Source: Pseudorasbora parva (Eukaryota > Chordata > Actinopteri > Cypriniformes > Gobionidae). Taken from it: DNA of 64,000 bases. The notes beneath the pieces were generated by a model that was given only the letters and a program-made list of their open reading frames with translations, was not told the DNA's origin and ran no database searches. Numbering within the stretch: the stretch's first letter is position 1; each line of letters starts with the position of its first letter. The position numbers and the translations under genes are program-made. The stretch lies in contig NC_090188.1 in NCBI RefSeq assembly GCF_024679245.1, forward strand, positions 32,533,624 through 32,597,623, in the 5' to 3' direction. Positions 15,394 through 26,705 of this stretch are shown here, piece by piece.

Positions 15394-15726
15394 CATCATT
15401 TAAGAAAAGCCACGTTAGCCACCATTTTCATCACACAGTGTGCATCAGTTTTTATCGTGTCTTGACTGCCATACAGTCTGACATTAAAAAACACCTAAGA
15501 TCCCACAGTGTGACATGGCTTACAGTGGGGATAAGTGACAAGCAACAGCCATAAAGCCTTTAGCGCCAAAAAAATTAGCGTCCCTGAAATCGTCTGCTAT
15601 CGTCAGTTTCCCGACTGGTGTGGGTGTGAGAGACAGGAGGGGCGCTGAAATAACAAATGGCAGCGAGTGATGAGGCAAACCTGCATATCATGAAGCCTCA
15701 TCACTACCCGTTAAAGACAGAAGCTA
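14881..15726. other. No gene; contains a (TTA)n microsatellite at 15342-15393
   Basis: The (TTA)n tract has about 17 copies followed by (TCA)n. The frames over it are repeat artefacts. The remaining sequence shows no motif. Confidence 0.6.
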
Positions 15727-16690
15727 GCTGTGTCCCAAAGTGAAGTGCGCGCACTTCGAAGGCCTCATTTGAAGTGCGATTACGTCATACCTGCACTACG
15801 AAGACTGTCCCAAAGTGAAGGCTGCACCCTCTGAAGGCCGCATTTGAAGTGCGATTACGTCACAGCGGCACTACATAGGCTGTCCCAAAGGGAGAGCTGC
15901 ACCTCTGAAGGCCGCATTTGAAGTGCGATTGCGTCACAGTGGTGCGACGAAGGCTGCCGCAATTCATGAGCGACTTCAAAATGCGCCCTTCGGTTCTCAG
16001 GCAAAGGAAGGGTACAGCAGATGGGACCTTCCCATAACTTCGCAGCCTTCCCTATCCCAGAATTCATAGCACACTGGTGACTACAGGATTTGACTGGTCC
16101 GCATTCCCGCGGCACTCGATCAGATTCCAGTTAAAGACGGTAGCGGTCGGTAACTCAAGTGTAGCCTGGGTACTATTGAACACAACAACGCAAGCGCTAG
16201 AAGTAAATAAAACGTAAATTTTACAACTATAGCCTATTTATAAACCAATAAAATAACTTAAGTTTAACATCAGAAACAACAAATTTTTATTATCAGCCAA
16301 ACCAGAAGAAAACACTTTTCAACACTTTCATTGCGCTGAGCGGGAGAAGCTGGAGCTGGACCGGGATGGGGAATAATACACAATAGAGACTCTGGTAAGG
16401 CCTGAGCGGGACATCATCTTCTGGGATGAGTGCATATTTCCACTGTCCGCAGCTTTGCGGGGCCGAATCGGTCGACGGTGCATGGCATGCCATAAAAAAA
16501 AAAACATGGACGTATATAGGCTAAATGTTTAAAATATATTGTAACAGCTACATTTAACATAAGAAATAAACTGTTAACTAATATTTGCAATTTGACAATA
16601 TTTAACCGGCTACAGATTTACATGCTTATGGTCCAGCCCATCGTCGCAGGCTTTGAAGCATGTCAAAACACAATAGAAAGCTCAAAAAAA

Positions 16691-16732
<42 letters not shown>

Positions 16733-18739
16733 CTCTTTTTAAATCTCCTCACGAACGTCCGCTGTCAGTTGTCAGAAACTGCTCCATTAACGGCGCTTTG
16801 GTTCATTGTTGCCAAGTCTGGAATGGGGCTGCATTTAGGCTACTGTTGCTTTGGGGTGTTTGTAGCCTATAGTCCACAGGTTAAGTTGTCTTTACTTAAG
16901 CAATATTTCTACTGCCCGCGCCCCGCATTTTGGGATATTTTGGCCCATTCTGGCTGTGATTCCGATACTTTTGAATAACAATTGGACGGGTTTTATTATT
17001 CAGACCTGGCAACCCTGTCCCTCGGTTCGCCCTTCGTGCACTTCGTGCACTTTGAAGGCGTGGCCTAGTCTGGCCTTCAGAAGTGCATGGCCTTCGAAGT
17101 GCGCACCCTTAACTTTGGGACACAGCTGCTGTGTCCCAAAGTGAAGGGTGCGCACTTCGAAGGCCAGGCCAGGCCAGGCCACGCCTTCAAAGTGCAGTGC
17201 ACAAAGCTGCACGAAGGGCTACCGATGGACAGGGTCGCCAGGTCTGAATAATAAAACCCCTTTAATGTAGCTACAAATTATAAAGTGCATTACAAAAATA
17301 ACCAATGTGGCTATAGAACAACCACTTCTCTTTAAGTTAGACTACGTTTGAAGTTAACGAAAATGAACAATAGACAGTAGTTTCTTTGTTAAATTTACAA
17401 ATAACTTGCATAAAAAATAACAATAAACTAATACTTTAGCCTAGCCATTTAAATTGTTCTGTGTCGGCCATGCATTCAGCCTTTGGAGCATTGATCTTTC
17501 GGTGACTGTCGTCAGTGAACTTTCACTCATTCATTCATTCATATAAAACACTTTATTTTAGCATCTAAGTCAGCAGTTTTTGTTTATTTACATTTTTTCT
17601 TATAATTCTGAGTGACAGATGTCACATTTGATTTAGCCTATTTTTCTGTGATATTTGTTTTAGCTACGGAGTTGACAGTAGGCCTAGCTATAGGCTGTAA
17701 GAAAAATAAATGATTGCACGGACAATTCCTATCCAGTTTCTCTCTTTCTGTAAGGGAAATTTAAAAGATAGATTCTGGAAAGAAAATCTAAACTTATCTG
17801 GATCAGTCGGGTCGGGAATAAAATAATTTATAGCGGGTGAGAACGGAGTGAATTTTACGTTTTTTTTACGAATGGTCCGGTGCGGAATACCAGGAGCAGG
17901 AAGAAAATACAGCCCCGCTCTGATTATATTTTGAAGGCTATTTAAAGAAAGTGTATGAAAAAAAGAAAGAAATAGCGAAAAGGGTGATAATGGACTGATT
18001 CATCTTCTTGAGAGAATGGAGAATGGAGAAATAAATAGCATTTAAAAATTGGGAAAATAAAGTTTATCTTGGTTGTTCAGGGCAGGGAACTGGGAACTGT
18101 GCGAATGCACTTAACGTTTTATTTACTTCAAGCGCTTGCGCTGTAGTGTTTATTAGTATCCAGGCTACACTTGAGTTACCGACCGCTATACCGTCTTTAA
18201 CTGGGAAATATGATCGAGTGCCGCGGGAATGTGGACCACCAGTGTGCTATGAATTCTGGGATAGGGAAGGCTGCAAAGTTGTGGGAAGGTTCCATCTGCT
18301 GTACCCTTCCTTTGCCTGAGAACCGAAGGGCGTATTTTGAAGTCGCTCATGAATTGCGGCAGCCTTCGTTGCACCGCTGTGAGGCAACCGCACATCAAAT
18401 ATGGCCTTCAGAGGTGCAGCTTTCACTTTGGGACAGCCTTCGTAGTGCCGCTGTGACGTAATCGCACTTCAAATGCGGCCTTTAGAGGGTGCAGCCTTCA
18501 CATTGGGACAGTCTTCGTAGTGCCGCTATGACGTAATCGCACTTCAAATGCAGCCTTTAGAGGGTGCAGCCTTCACTTTGGGACAGCCTTCGTAGTGCCG
18601 CTATGACGTAATCGTACTTCAAATGCGGCCTTAAGAGGGTGCAGCCTTCACTTTGGGACAGCCTTTATAGTGCCGCTATGACGTAATCGCACTTCAAATG
18701 CAGCCTTCGAAGTGTGCGCACTGCTCTTTGGGACACAGC
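15727..18739. mobile_element. Foldback-type structure with 75-bp subrepeats
   Basis: The outer ends are GCTGTGTCCCAAAGTGAAG and its inverse GGGACACAGC. The left arm (15727-16215) is the reverse complement of the right arm (18121-18739), including a unique part around 'GAATTCATAGCACACTGGTG' / 'CACCAGTGTGCTATGAATTC'. Both arms contain tandem units of exactly 75 bp: TGTCCC at 15731, 15806, 15881, and GGGACA at 18430, 18505, 18580, 18655. In the middle lies a second palindrome (arms 16988-17126 and 17128-17259) made of the same end sequence. It can be read as one 3.0 kb foldback element or as two opposite copies that abut at 17127. No transposase frame is seen. Confidence 0.8.
16691..16731. repeat. 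(TA)n microsatellite
   Basis: About 20 TA copies inside the foldback structure. Confidence 0.9.
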
Positions 18740-20000
18740 AAGAGTGCATCTCTCCTCAGGAGGGTAGTCTCTCTATCGGTACACGCACACTCTGGTGTCC
18801 ACGTGTGTCAAGGAGGGGACCTACCTCCATTGCGTTCACATACTTGTGATTGGCCATAATGCTCAACGCTTTTAAAAACACTCAGAGGCTACATTCACAC
18901 TGCAAGCCTTAGTGATTAATTTTGATTTACTACTCTGTAGGGCTGTGTAGTATGAGCAAAAATTTATATCACAGTATTTGTTCTAAATTTTATCGGTTTC
19001 ACGGAATATTGCATACTGCAGTAGATTGACTAGAATTTCCTATTTTACTGTCATTATGAGTGAATATTGTAGAAAAAATTCCACTCTAGAGTTAATAGAA
19101 TTGGCAAAGCCCCATGAAGTGATGCTTTGGGGAGACAATCAATAAAACAGATCTGCAACACACTCATTACAGATGCATGAATATTAAAATATGACCATGG
19201 AGAGAAAGTGTTGAGGGCACCTTAAGCATTTTAAAAATCTAACCCTATACAACAAACTGCCAAAATGAGGGAGAAACGCGGAAGAACATTTAAACGGTCT
19301 AATTAGGATATTTTCAATACATTTAGAGCACTACTGCTCTGAGCAAATGACACACTTAATTTTAACAGAGAAAGGATTAAGCAGCTACTTTTTGCACTTT
19401 TTTGCCTTCTGTCAACATTGCCTTCCGTGTAGCAGAATAATCTATACTGTCGTCGCTGTCATAATTAGATAAAGTTGTATCAGTGTCCTTTTCATGCATT
19501 TCATTTGAAGACGTGATGAAATGTGTGTGCATACACGCTACTAGTTTGTGTTTGGAGCACTACTAGAGGATATGAAATAGGTCCATAAAAAACTTAAACG
19601 CACTCGCTCCGCTCTGAATCTGATCTATATAATCCATGTGGTGAGCGTTGTTAATCATCGCTCGTAAGTGTGAACTCGTGAAAACAACAACAGCCACAGG
19701 CAATTGGACATAATTTATTTATCAAAGATTTATTTTAGCATTTTATTATAAACCAAAATATGGATTGCATTTATGTAGAAAAGGTTCAGCACCCAATGCT
19801 CTATCACTATTGGTGTTCGGTGTCTTTGGACTAATTTTGGATTGTTTGTGATTTGGTCTTTACTTAGGAGTCCTCTTGACTACTCCTAGCGCTTTACAAT
19901 AATAATAAATAAATATTAATAATAATAATAATAATTAAATTATTATTTATCAAAATAAAAAATAAATAATAATTTATTATTGAAACAATAAATATAATAA
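18740..20000. other. No gene seen
   Basis: AT-rich sequence; 19900-20000 is an AT-only mixture of (AAT) and (ATT) with local self-complementarity, which leads into the SINE tail. Confidence 0.5.
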
Positions 20001-20550
20001 TAATAATAATAATAATTTGTTACATTTATATAGCGCTTTACATAGAAGGGGGAATCTCCTCAACCACCACCAATGTGCAGCTTCCACCTGGATGATGCGA
20101 CGGCAGCCATATTGCGCCAGAACGCTCATCACACACCAGCTGATTGGTGGAGAGGAGACGATTAAGCCAATCAGGATATGGGGATTATTAGGAGGCCATG
20201 ATGGACAGAGGCCAATGAGCAAATTTGGTCAGGATGCCAGGGTTACACCCCTACTCTTTATTGAAGGACATCCTAGGATTTTTAACGACCAAAGAGAGTC
20301 GGGACCTCGGTTTAACATTTCATCCGAAGGATGGTGCTCTTTGACAGTACAGTGTCCCCATCACTATACTGGGGTGTTAGGACCCATACACAGACCACAG
20401 GGTGAGCACCCCCTACTGGCCTCACTAACACCTCTACCAGCAGCTATCTGGTTTTCCCAGTTGGTCTCCCATCCAGGTACTGACCAGGCTAAGCCCTGCT
20501 TAGCTTCAGTGGGAAACCAGTCTTGGGATACAGGGTGATATGGCTGCTGG
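20001..20550 (-). mobile_element. SINE3-type SINE with 5S rRNA-derived head
   Basis: Read on the minus strand, the head (about 20550 to 20450) follows 5S rRNA: 'GCCATATCACCCTG', 'GAAGCTAAGCAGGG', 'GCCTGGTCAGTACCTGGATG' and 'GGGAGACC'. These are the positions of the 5S internal promoter, so the copy may keep polymerase III elements. The body contains 'GGTGTTAGTGAGGCCAG' and the tail near 20030 reads as the inverse of 'AAAGCGCTATATAAATGTAA' with (ATT)n. This is the architecture reported for SINE3 of zebrafish, whose tail matches a LINE that mobilises it. The matching 3' part in opposite orientation is at 4090-4439. Confidence 0.9.
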
Positions 20551-21578
20551 TACAGATGTGGTACAGGGGGATATTGCTGGTGGTATGAGGTTTATAAGTT
20601 TCAACTGATGTAATTTGCTAAGATCAGATCCTATGATTTGTTACTTATTTAATTAAATGGATTATCAAAAAATGCATTGTGATTATTTAATATATAAACT
20701 TTTTTCTCTAATTTCCAATAAAAATAATCATTGTTATTACTCAAATTACTCACACTGTACCATGATAAACGATTTTGGTCATAACACCCATCTCTTCTTT
20801 CCAGCTAGGAGACCACATCAAACTCTGACAACACTTTTGAAGGGAAAGAGAGGGTGTTACTAAGGAATAAAAATAAATGGATCAACAGACAAAGGGAAAA
20901 TAAAGAGAGCCGAAGATCACAAAGCCCAGCACCAAACCAGCTCCCAGTGTGCACTGAAACAGAGAATCAAAGACAGACAGATACAGCAGAATGACAAAAG
21001 TGGAGACGTAGGTGATAAACAGATAAGAGCGACTTTAATAATAAAACCACACCAATACAACACCAAGTGTAAAAAAGAGAGGAAGAGATGGGAAGAACAA
21101 GAAACAGAAGAGGGGAAAATTGATTTGATACACTCTCTGCACAGAGGATGGGAGATTGGACCTCGAAGAACACTCTCTGGTCACCGTGGTGATGAGAGGA
21201 CAGTTGGACACACAGGGTTGTGTTCCTCTGATATTCTGCAGAGACAGCGAACGACTGAATGTGACCGAACTAAATACACCCACGACACCAAAAGAAAACC
21301 ATTACTGACAACAAACTGCAAGTGCTTATTTTATAGCACAACCACATCATAAATACAATTATCTTAGCTTACAATTATCTTATACGTTTCTCATGTATGT
21401 ATAGAAAGAATAGGGTGTTTGGTAGAGTAAATGAATAACTTGCATGAATTCAATTGGCATAAATACTAAATATTTAGTAATGGTTTACAACTTTAAAAAG
21501 CTAAAACCACTGAAGTCATCAAATAGAATAAGGGCCAGATTTACTAACAACTTGCACCAGTGCAAACCCTCCTTCAGC

Positions 21579-21582
<4 letters not shown>
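20551..21582. other. No gene seen
   Basis: Sequence of mixed composition. Frames at 20657-20863 and 21125-21352 have no recognisable domain and no supporting signals. Confidence 0.4.

Positions 21583-21638
<56 letters not shown>
21583..21638. repeat. (TA)n microsatellite
   Basis: About 28 TA copies, followed by a T-rich run. Confidence 0.95.
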
Positions 21639-21639
<1 letters not shown>

Positions 21640-21649
<10 letters not shown>

Positions 21650-22384
21650 TTAAATTTTTTTTTTATTATATATAAATAAAACTTATTTAGCAAGGATGTA
21701 TTAAATTGATCAAGAGTAACAGTAAAGAATTGTACATCATATTTCAAATAAATGCTGTTCTTGTGATATACTTTCTATTCATCAAAATCTTGAGAAAAAA
21801 AAATCATGATTTTGTTTGTTTGGCATCGGCTATTTACACTAATTGCAAATAGTGATAGATGCTTGTTACACTAAGTTTTAATAGCAGAGCTAGTGCAAAT
21901 AGCACTTGGTAACAAGGCACAGTGCACTTGGTGTAAAAAGGTCCTCCCAGAAAAATGCAGATAAAATGCAGAAGAAAAAAAAAACTTAAATAATGCAATT
22001 TAATACGTAGGATATTTACATAATTTTAGAGACAAAAATAAAAAATGATTCCTCCAACACCCTGTTCGCACTAGGCTATAAATATAAAGAGTCATTTCTT
22101 ATTACATCCTATGATAAGCAAGCTACATCACAGAAAGTGCTGTGTATTTATAAGTTATCATCTTGTTTTATTTCCGACCTTAATAAAACAAAGAAAAATA
22201 TAGATACATTGAGCATTGATGGAGCAATGCATTTTGTGTGAAAAGCCTAAATGTGGTTTGTTTTCAGGTGGCAAGGTAGCTCTTTCATCTGGTCTCATCA
22301 GCATGAGGCAAAAGGCACAAAAGTATTTATAGCTAAATTAATATATTTTTAATAATATCTAAGTTATACATAACTTCTGTTACA
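21640..22384. other. No gene seen
   Basis: AT-rich; no motif or repeat that I can name. Confidence 0.45.
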
Positions 22385-22612
22385 ATTGTGGTGTGCTGGT
22401 CAAACTCACAAAGGCAAAGGAGAACTTAGAACAGGAAACTTTTAATAGAACCGACTCAGGAACATCCAAACACACAACAATAGATGAACGGCGAGGGACC
22501 AGCACTGAGGGGAAACTGAGAACTAAATACATAGAGCTAACCGAGGTAATTAACAGGACACAGGTGATAGACATGACTCATTAACTGAACTGGGGAGAAA
22601 CACAAGCTAAAC
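22385..22612. repeat. Unclassified dispersed repeat-like segment
   Basis: Phrases such as 'GGAACATCCAAACACACAAC' and 'TAATTAACAGGACACAGGTG' are of a kind common in cyprinid repeats, but no second copy lies in the window and I cannot name the family. Confidence 0.35.
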
Positions 22613-22615
22613 TAA

Positions 22616-22737
22616 GGGTGCGTCTCAATCAGCTCCCTAGTTCAGTAGTCAGGGCACTGATCAGGAAGTCAGCCCATTGACTTGTGTCCTGATCAGTGCC
22701 CTGACTAGTGAACTAGGGAACTAATTGAGACACACCC
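22616..22737. mobile_element. Palindromic MITE, Harbinger-like (copy 2)
   Basis: Arms GGGTGCGTCTCAATCAGCTC and its inverse GAGACACACCC enclose 'CAGGGCACTGATCAGGA'. TAA occurs directly before (22613-22615) and directly after (22738-22740), a 3-bp target duplication of the type used by PIF/Harbinger. The core is about 90% identical to the palindrome at 3781-3895, which also shares the inner 'GTCAGGGCACTGATCAGGA'. Confidence 0.85.
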
Positions 22738-22740
22738 TAA

Positions 22741-23120
22741 CACAGACAGGACAGGCATACATGTAACAACTTCAGCAATGTTTGTACTATTTTCTGTTTG
22801 ATAAATACATAAAAAAAAAGATTTATTCAATAAATATACTTTCAATAAAATATGTTAATTTTACAAAATACAGTGAAGGTGTATTTTAAAAAGGTATGCA
22901 CATCCAGTGTTTGCAGTGTTTACGATAAAAAGCAACTTTTTAAATGGTCCTATTTGCAGCGATTTTGCAGCGGAATTTGAGTTCAGTGAAGTATTAAATA
23001 GGCATTGGATATTATTTCTAATGATCCTAAATTAGCAGGTATTTTTTATAGACCCAAAATTGGTTTTTAAATCATGACTGGAGATATAAACATACCTATT
23101 TCTTATATATAGTTTAGATG

Positions 23121-23153
<33 letters not shown>

Positions 23154-23960
23154 TTACAGCAGGTGAATATGAGAAGAAAATATTACAAATAGATTGTTTT
23201 TTCTAATGTATTATTAATTTAACATTAGAACTGAATAAGGATTAAGACTTTTCTATAGTGATTTTATAATAAAGATATTGTTATATTTTTAATACTGCTT
23301 TATAATATATTACAGTTTACGAGTAAGAGAGTGTAATATTTAATACCATATTCTTCCAGTGATAACTTCATATGGATTGTTGATTATTGTAATCTTTTTT
23401 GCTTTTTTTGTATGTTGTAATTAAGTTTTTTCTTGTTGTTGTTTGTTTGTGTGTCACATAATTTTAATTAATTTTCACGTTTGGTAGTCTGTGTCTAATT
23501 AAGGTGATTACCTGTTTTTATAAAGAGATGTATTTTATTCAACATTGGCATTGTGCAACATTGAATGAGGATTAAGCCTTTTCTATAGTGATTTTAAAAT
23601 TATTTTAAAAAGTAAAGATTCTGAAAGCATTGGAGATCCCATAATATTTTAATCTAGCTTTACAGAAGTAACAACAGACATGATATATTTGTTTAACATG
23701 ATACGATCAACATATTTTAAATATGATGGATCTATTATAAATATGGTGGTTATCTCTAAGGTGGATGCCCACCTTGATATAACTATGATATTTACCATCT
23801 GAATCTAACCATGTCGTGTCAACAAATGGAAAAGTCAGCCATTTTTTATCATATAGGTTATTACCATACTTTACATTATTTTTATTTTTTATTTTTTACT
23901 TTTTGAACAAAGCTGAACAAATTACCTATCAGACACAGACGAGGACACAGATGGATTAGT
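22741..23960. other. No gene; A run at 23125-23151
   Basis: Very AT-rich. 'GATTAAG.CTTTTCTATAGTGATTTTA' occurs twice (about 23240 and 23570), so a diverged duplicate of about 330 bp may be present. Confidence 0.45.
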
Positions 23961-24078
23961 GCAAGTGCAAAGTTTATTAACAGAGGTAACGGACACAGAT
24001 GATACTTAGATGGGTGGTGACACTCAGATTAAGGACGATGAAGGTGAAGACGATGATGATGGTAAAGACGAAGAAGAA

Positions 24079-24081
24079 GAC

Positions 24082-24146
<65 letters not shown>
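24079..24146. repeat. (GAT)n microsatellite
   Basis: About 22 GAT copies within a longer GA-rich stretch. The Met/Lys-rich plus-strand frame and Ile-rich minus-strand frame are artefacts. Confidence 0.95.
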
Positions 24147-24147
<1 letters not shown>

Positions 24148-24389
24148 GTCAAAGAGGGTTACAGGTGAGGGCTTCAATGACGTACAGGTAGTCGAGGTTG
24201 GATCGGTGCAAGACCAGACAGTGAGTGTGAAGGTGAGGAGTGTTTAAGAAGTGTTGACTGGTGATGGTGCACAGGTGATCAGAATGCCGGTGATGGGGAA
24301 CGAGTGGGCGTGGCAGTGACTGATGGCTGTGAGGGCGTGACAGTACCCCTATAATCAATAATTGTATCCCTTAAAATCATCTTGGATCA

Positions 24390-24892
24390 CCTAATGGGTC
24401 CTGCACACTGTGCGATTTTTCAAAAAAAACTGTACGAACATGATCGCCATGTCACACTGAAAGATCTTAGTTGGCTTTAATGTCAGACTGAACGATAGTG
24501 AAGGCGTGCTAAAAACGGACGTGCACAAGAAAACTCGTCTGGAGTTTTATATCATCAATGAATGACGCGTTCGGTGATAGTGAGCTGCATTACACGCTGG
24601 ACTGAAATGCTGGCTACAGAAAAATCTCTAGCTCTCATTTTGGTCATAGTTTGTCTTGAAAAACCGAGATATTTGACTGTCGTCCTGGGGGAAAAACATG
24701 CCGCATAAGCTTCATTCAGATTCTAATATTATGAATGCATGGATAAACTTTATTTTTAATGAATATCCAGCTCAAGTGGGGAAGACATTGCCTGTTCGTT
24801 CGTTCATTTCACCACAGATTTGTTTGTAAACAAGAGACTGGATTTGCAGACAGGATGAGATTACATGAATGAATAAAACAACACTAGAATTT

Positions 24893-24968
<76 letters not shown>

Positions 24969-25615
24969 ATATATATTGTTATATACATTGTTACTGATCA
25001 TTTTGATATAGATCTTTTAAATATGTGTATGTGTCTAACAGAAAACCTTAGCACACTGTCAAATGCTGAAGAATCTTTTTTTTTGTGTTTATGGTTCATA
25101 GCGATTCTGGATCAGACTCGGACATGTATGGGCCAGGCCTTACAAAGCACAGCGTCCTGGGGCTGTTTTTTGTCTTTTTCTTTTTTGGGTGCGAGTATAT
25201 GTGTTTGTGTTCAGTTCATGGTTTAATCCATGATCTTCTACCAAGTAATAAAAAAATAACATTCCAATCAATTGCGGATGGATGAGAGATAAGTGTTTTT
25301 TAGGTAAAAATATTTTGCAAGCTCTGTGGGTGATTCATTTCGGTTGCTTTTTCGTGCATGCTTTCATAACAATCCCTCACGTGTACTGACAAGGAAGCTG
25401 AAGCTCATTAAATATCCTAATATTATCCAATTCTATCCGTGGGCGTTTACTTGTAGCACAGTCTTCAATGCGGCATGCCCATACAAACTGATCGGTCAAT
25501 GAGAGAGGCTAAACACCATGCTAGAAAATAGCCTGTTACTTTTTCATTATGATGTGAACATGTAAACATCATACGTTGACCTCGAACAACAGAATAAAAG
25601 AAAGCCAGTTCATGA
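24390..25615 (-). repeat. Repeat family R, copy 2 (inverted)
   Basis: Reverse-complement counterpart of 10817-11800. The left end (24395-24670: 'GCACACTGTGCGATTTTT', 'ATGTCACACTGAAAGATCTTAG', 'GAGCTGCATTAC') also matches 52165-52450 in direct orientation. It contains a (TA)n tract at 24899-24962. Confidence 0.7.
24899..24962. repeat. (TA)n microsatellite
   Basis: About 32 TA copies inside repeat family R copy 2. Confidence 0.95.
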
Positions 25616-25801
25616 CACCTTTAAATTGGCCCATTACTGGGGAAATAAATGGGTTGGAGTAGTTATGCAGGACTAAAGTACTGGATATATATAGTCACAG
25701 TCCAACACACCATACGCTTCAGGTGTTAGTAGGCCATATACAGCAAGGCAGCTCGCTAGCATTGAATAAATCCTTTCCAAGAGCAGATCAGTGTAATTAT
25801 G

Positions 25802-25835
<34 letters not shown>

Positions 25836-26510
25836 AGACCGCTGCTTTATTCTGATAGCATGAGACTTCAGAAACGTTTCCTCCTCCTTCTCAATTAGAC
25901 AGAGAAGACTGACTCCACTCTCAAAGTGCACCTGCAAGCTGACTTTAATGGCTCACCTAGCAGCAGATATCCAGCAGGGTTTAATTACAGTGACAGGATA
26001 AAAAAAGGAGTTGATATCCAGCTCGTTTCTTTGAGATGGATACCCAGATTCCTCCATCCACTTTAAAATGGTGCGTACATACTCTGAAATGTGTCCGAGG
26101 TACAGACAAACATAAAGAAATGTAGGCACACAGAAAGACAGCCGACATGGGCAGGATTAAGTCACCTACTTTTTTAAGAAGTGTCTCCTTTGAAACCATA
26201 GCTTGCAAAAATAAAAGCTGCTCATTATATCAAGTTGCTCAACTAGTCGAAGGTCTCTTCTGAAAAAGTATGTAGCTACAGTATTACAAAAAAAAAAAAA
26301 AAACAGCTATATAAATAAACTATGGAACCATTGTGTTAAACAGTAGTTTTCATTTTTACTACATACAAATTAAAAGACATAAAGTGCCAAATTCAAGGTT
26401 CCAGATTCAAACAGATCCTGATGAATCATTTATTTGAACCAGTTCTACAAAAGAAATAATTTCAACAAGCTGTTACTACTGACACAGAGCTGAAAGATGC
26501 AGTTAAAGGT
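25616..26510. other. No gene seen; T run at 25802-25828
   Basis: 25850-26210 looks non-repetitive, but its frames (for example minus 25981-26208) show no domain. A-rich run at 26287-26303. Confidence 0.4.
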
Positions 26511-26514
26511 AAAG

Positions 26515-26705
26515 CGTATGTAATCCCTCCTGTTCAATCTGCCCACTCCAAGCACGACTGGAACCCGGGTCCGCCGGCATGAGAGTCGGAAGCTCTAACA
26601 AGGAGGTTAAATGCTGCAACCCTATATCATCAGTTACTAGAGCGTCTCTTGAGACCTGAGGAGTGAGGTTTACTCGCACATGTCTTCTTGGCTCTTCCAA
26701 GCATT
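26515..26705 (-). repeat. tRNA-like SINE segment (copy A)
   Basis: On the minus strand 'TTGTTAGAGC' is followed by 'GACTCTCATGCCGG', then 'GACCCGGGTTCCAGTC', which resembles the D arm, anticodon arm and T arm (B box) of a tRNA. The same order, including an upstream 'CAAGAGACGCTC' and 'TGCAGCATTTAACCTC', recurs on the plus strand at 30750-30930. Two dispersed copies suggest a SINE rather than a tRNA gene. Confidence 0.55.

Noticed and set aside
15318..15554. Leu-rich hydrophobic frame resembling a signal or membrane segment
   Set aside because: The hydrophobic part is the (TTA)n repeat.
20017..20538. 173-codon plus-strand frame
   Set aside because: Lies wholly inside the SINE3 copy, antisense to it; no protein motif.
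23977..24247. Met-rich and Ile-rich frames
   Set aside because: Both are the (GAT)n tract read on the two strands.
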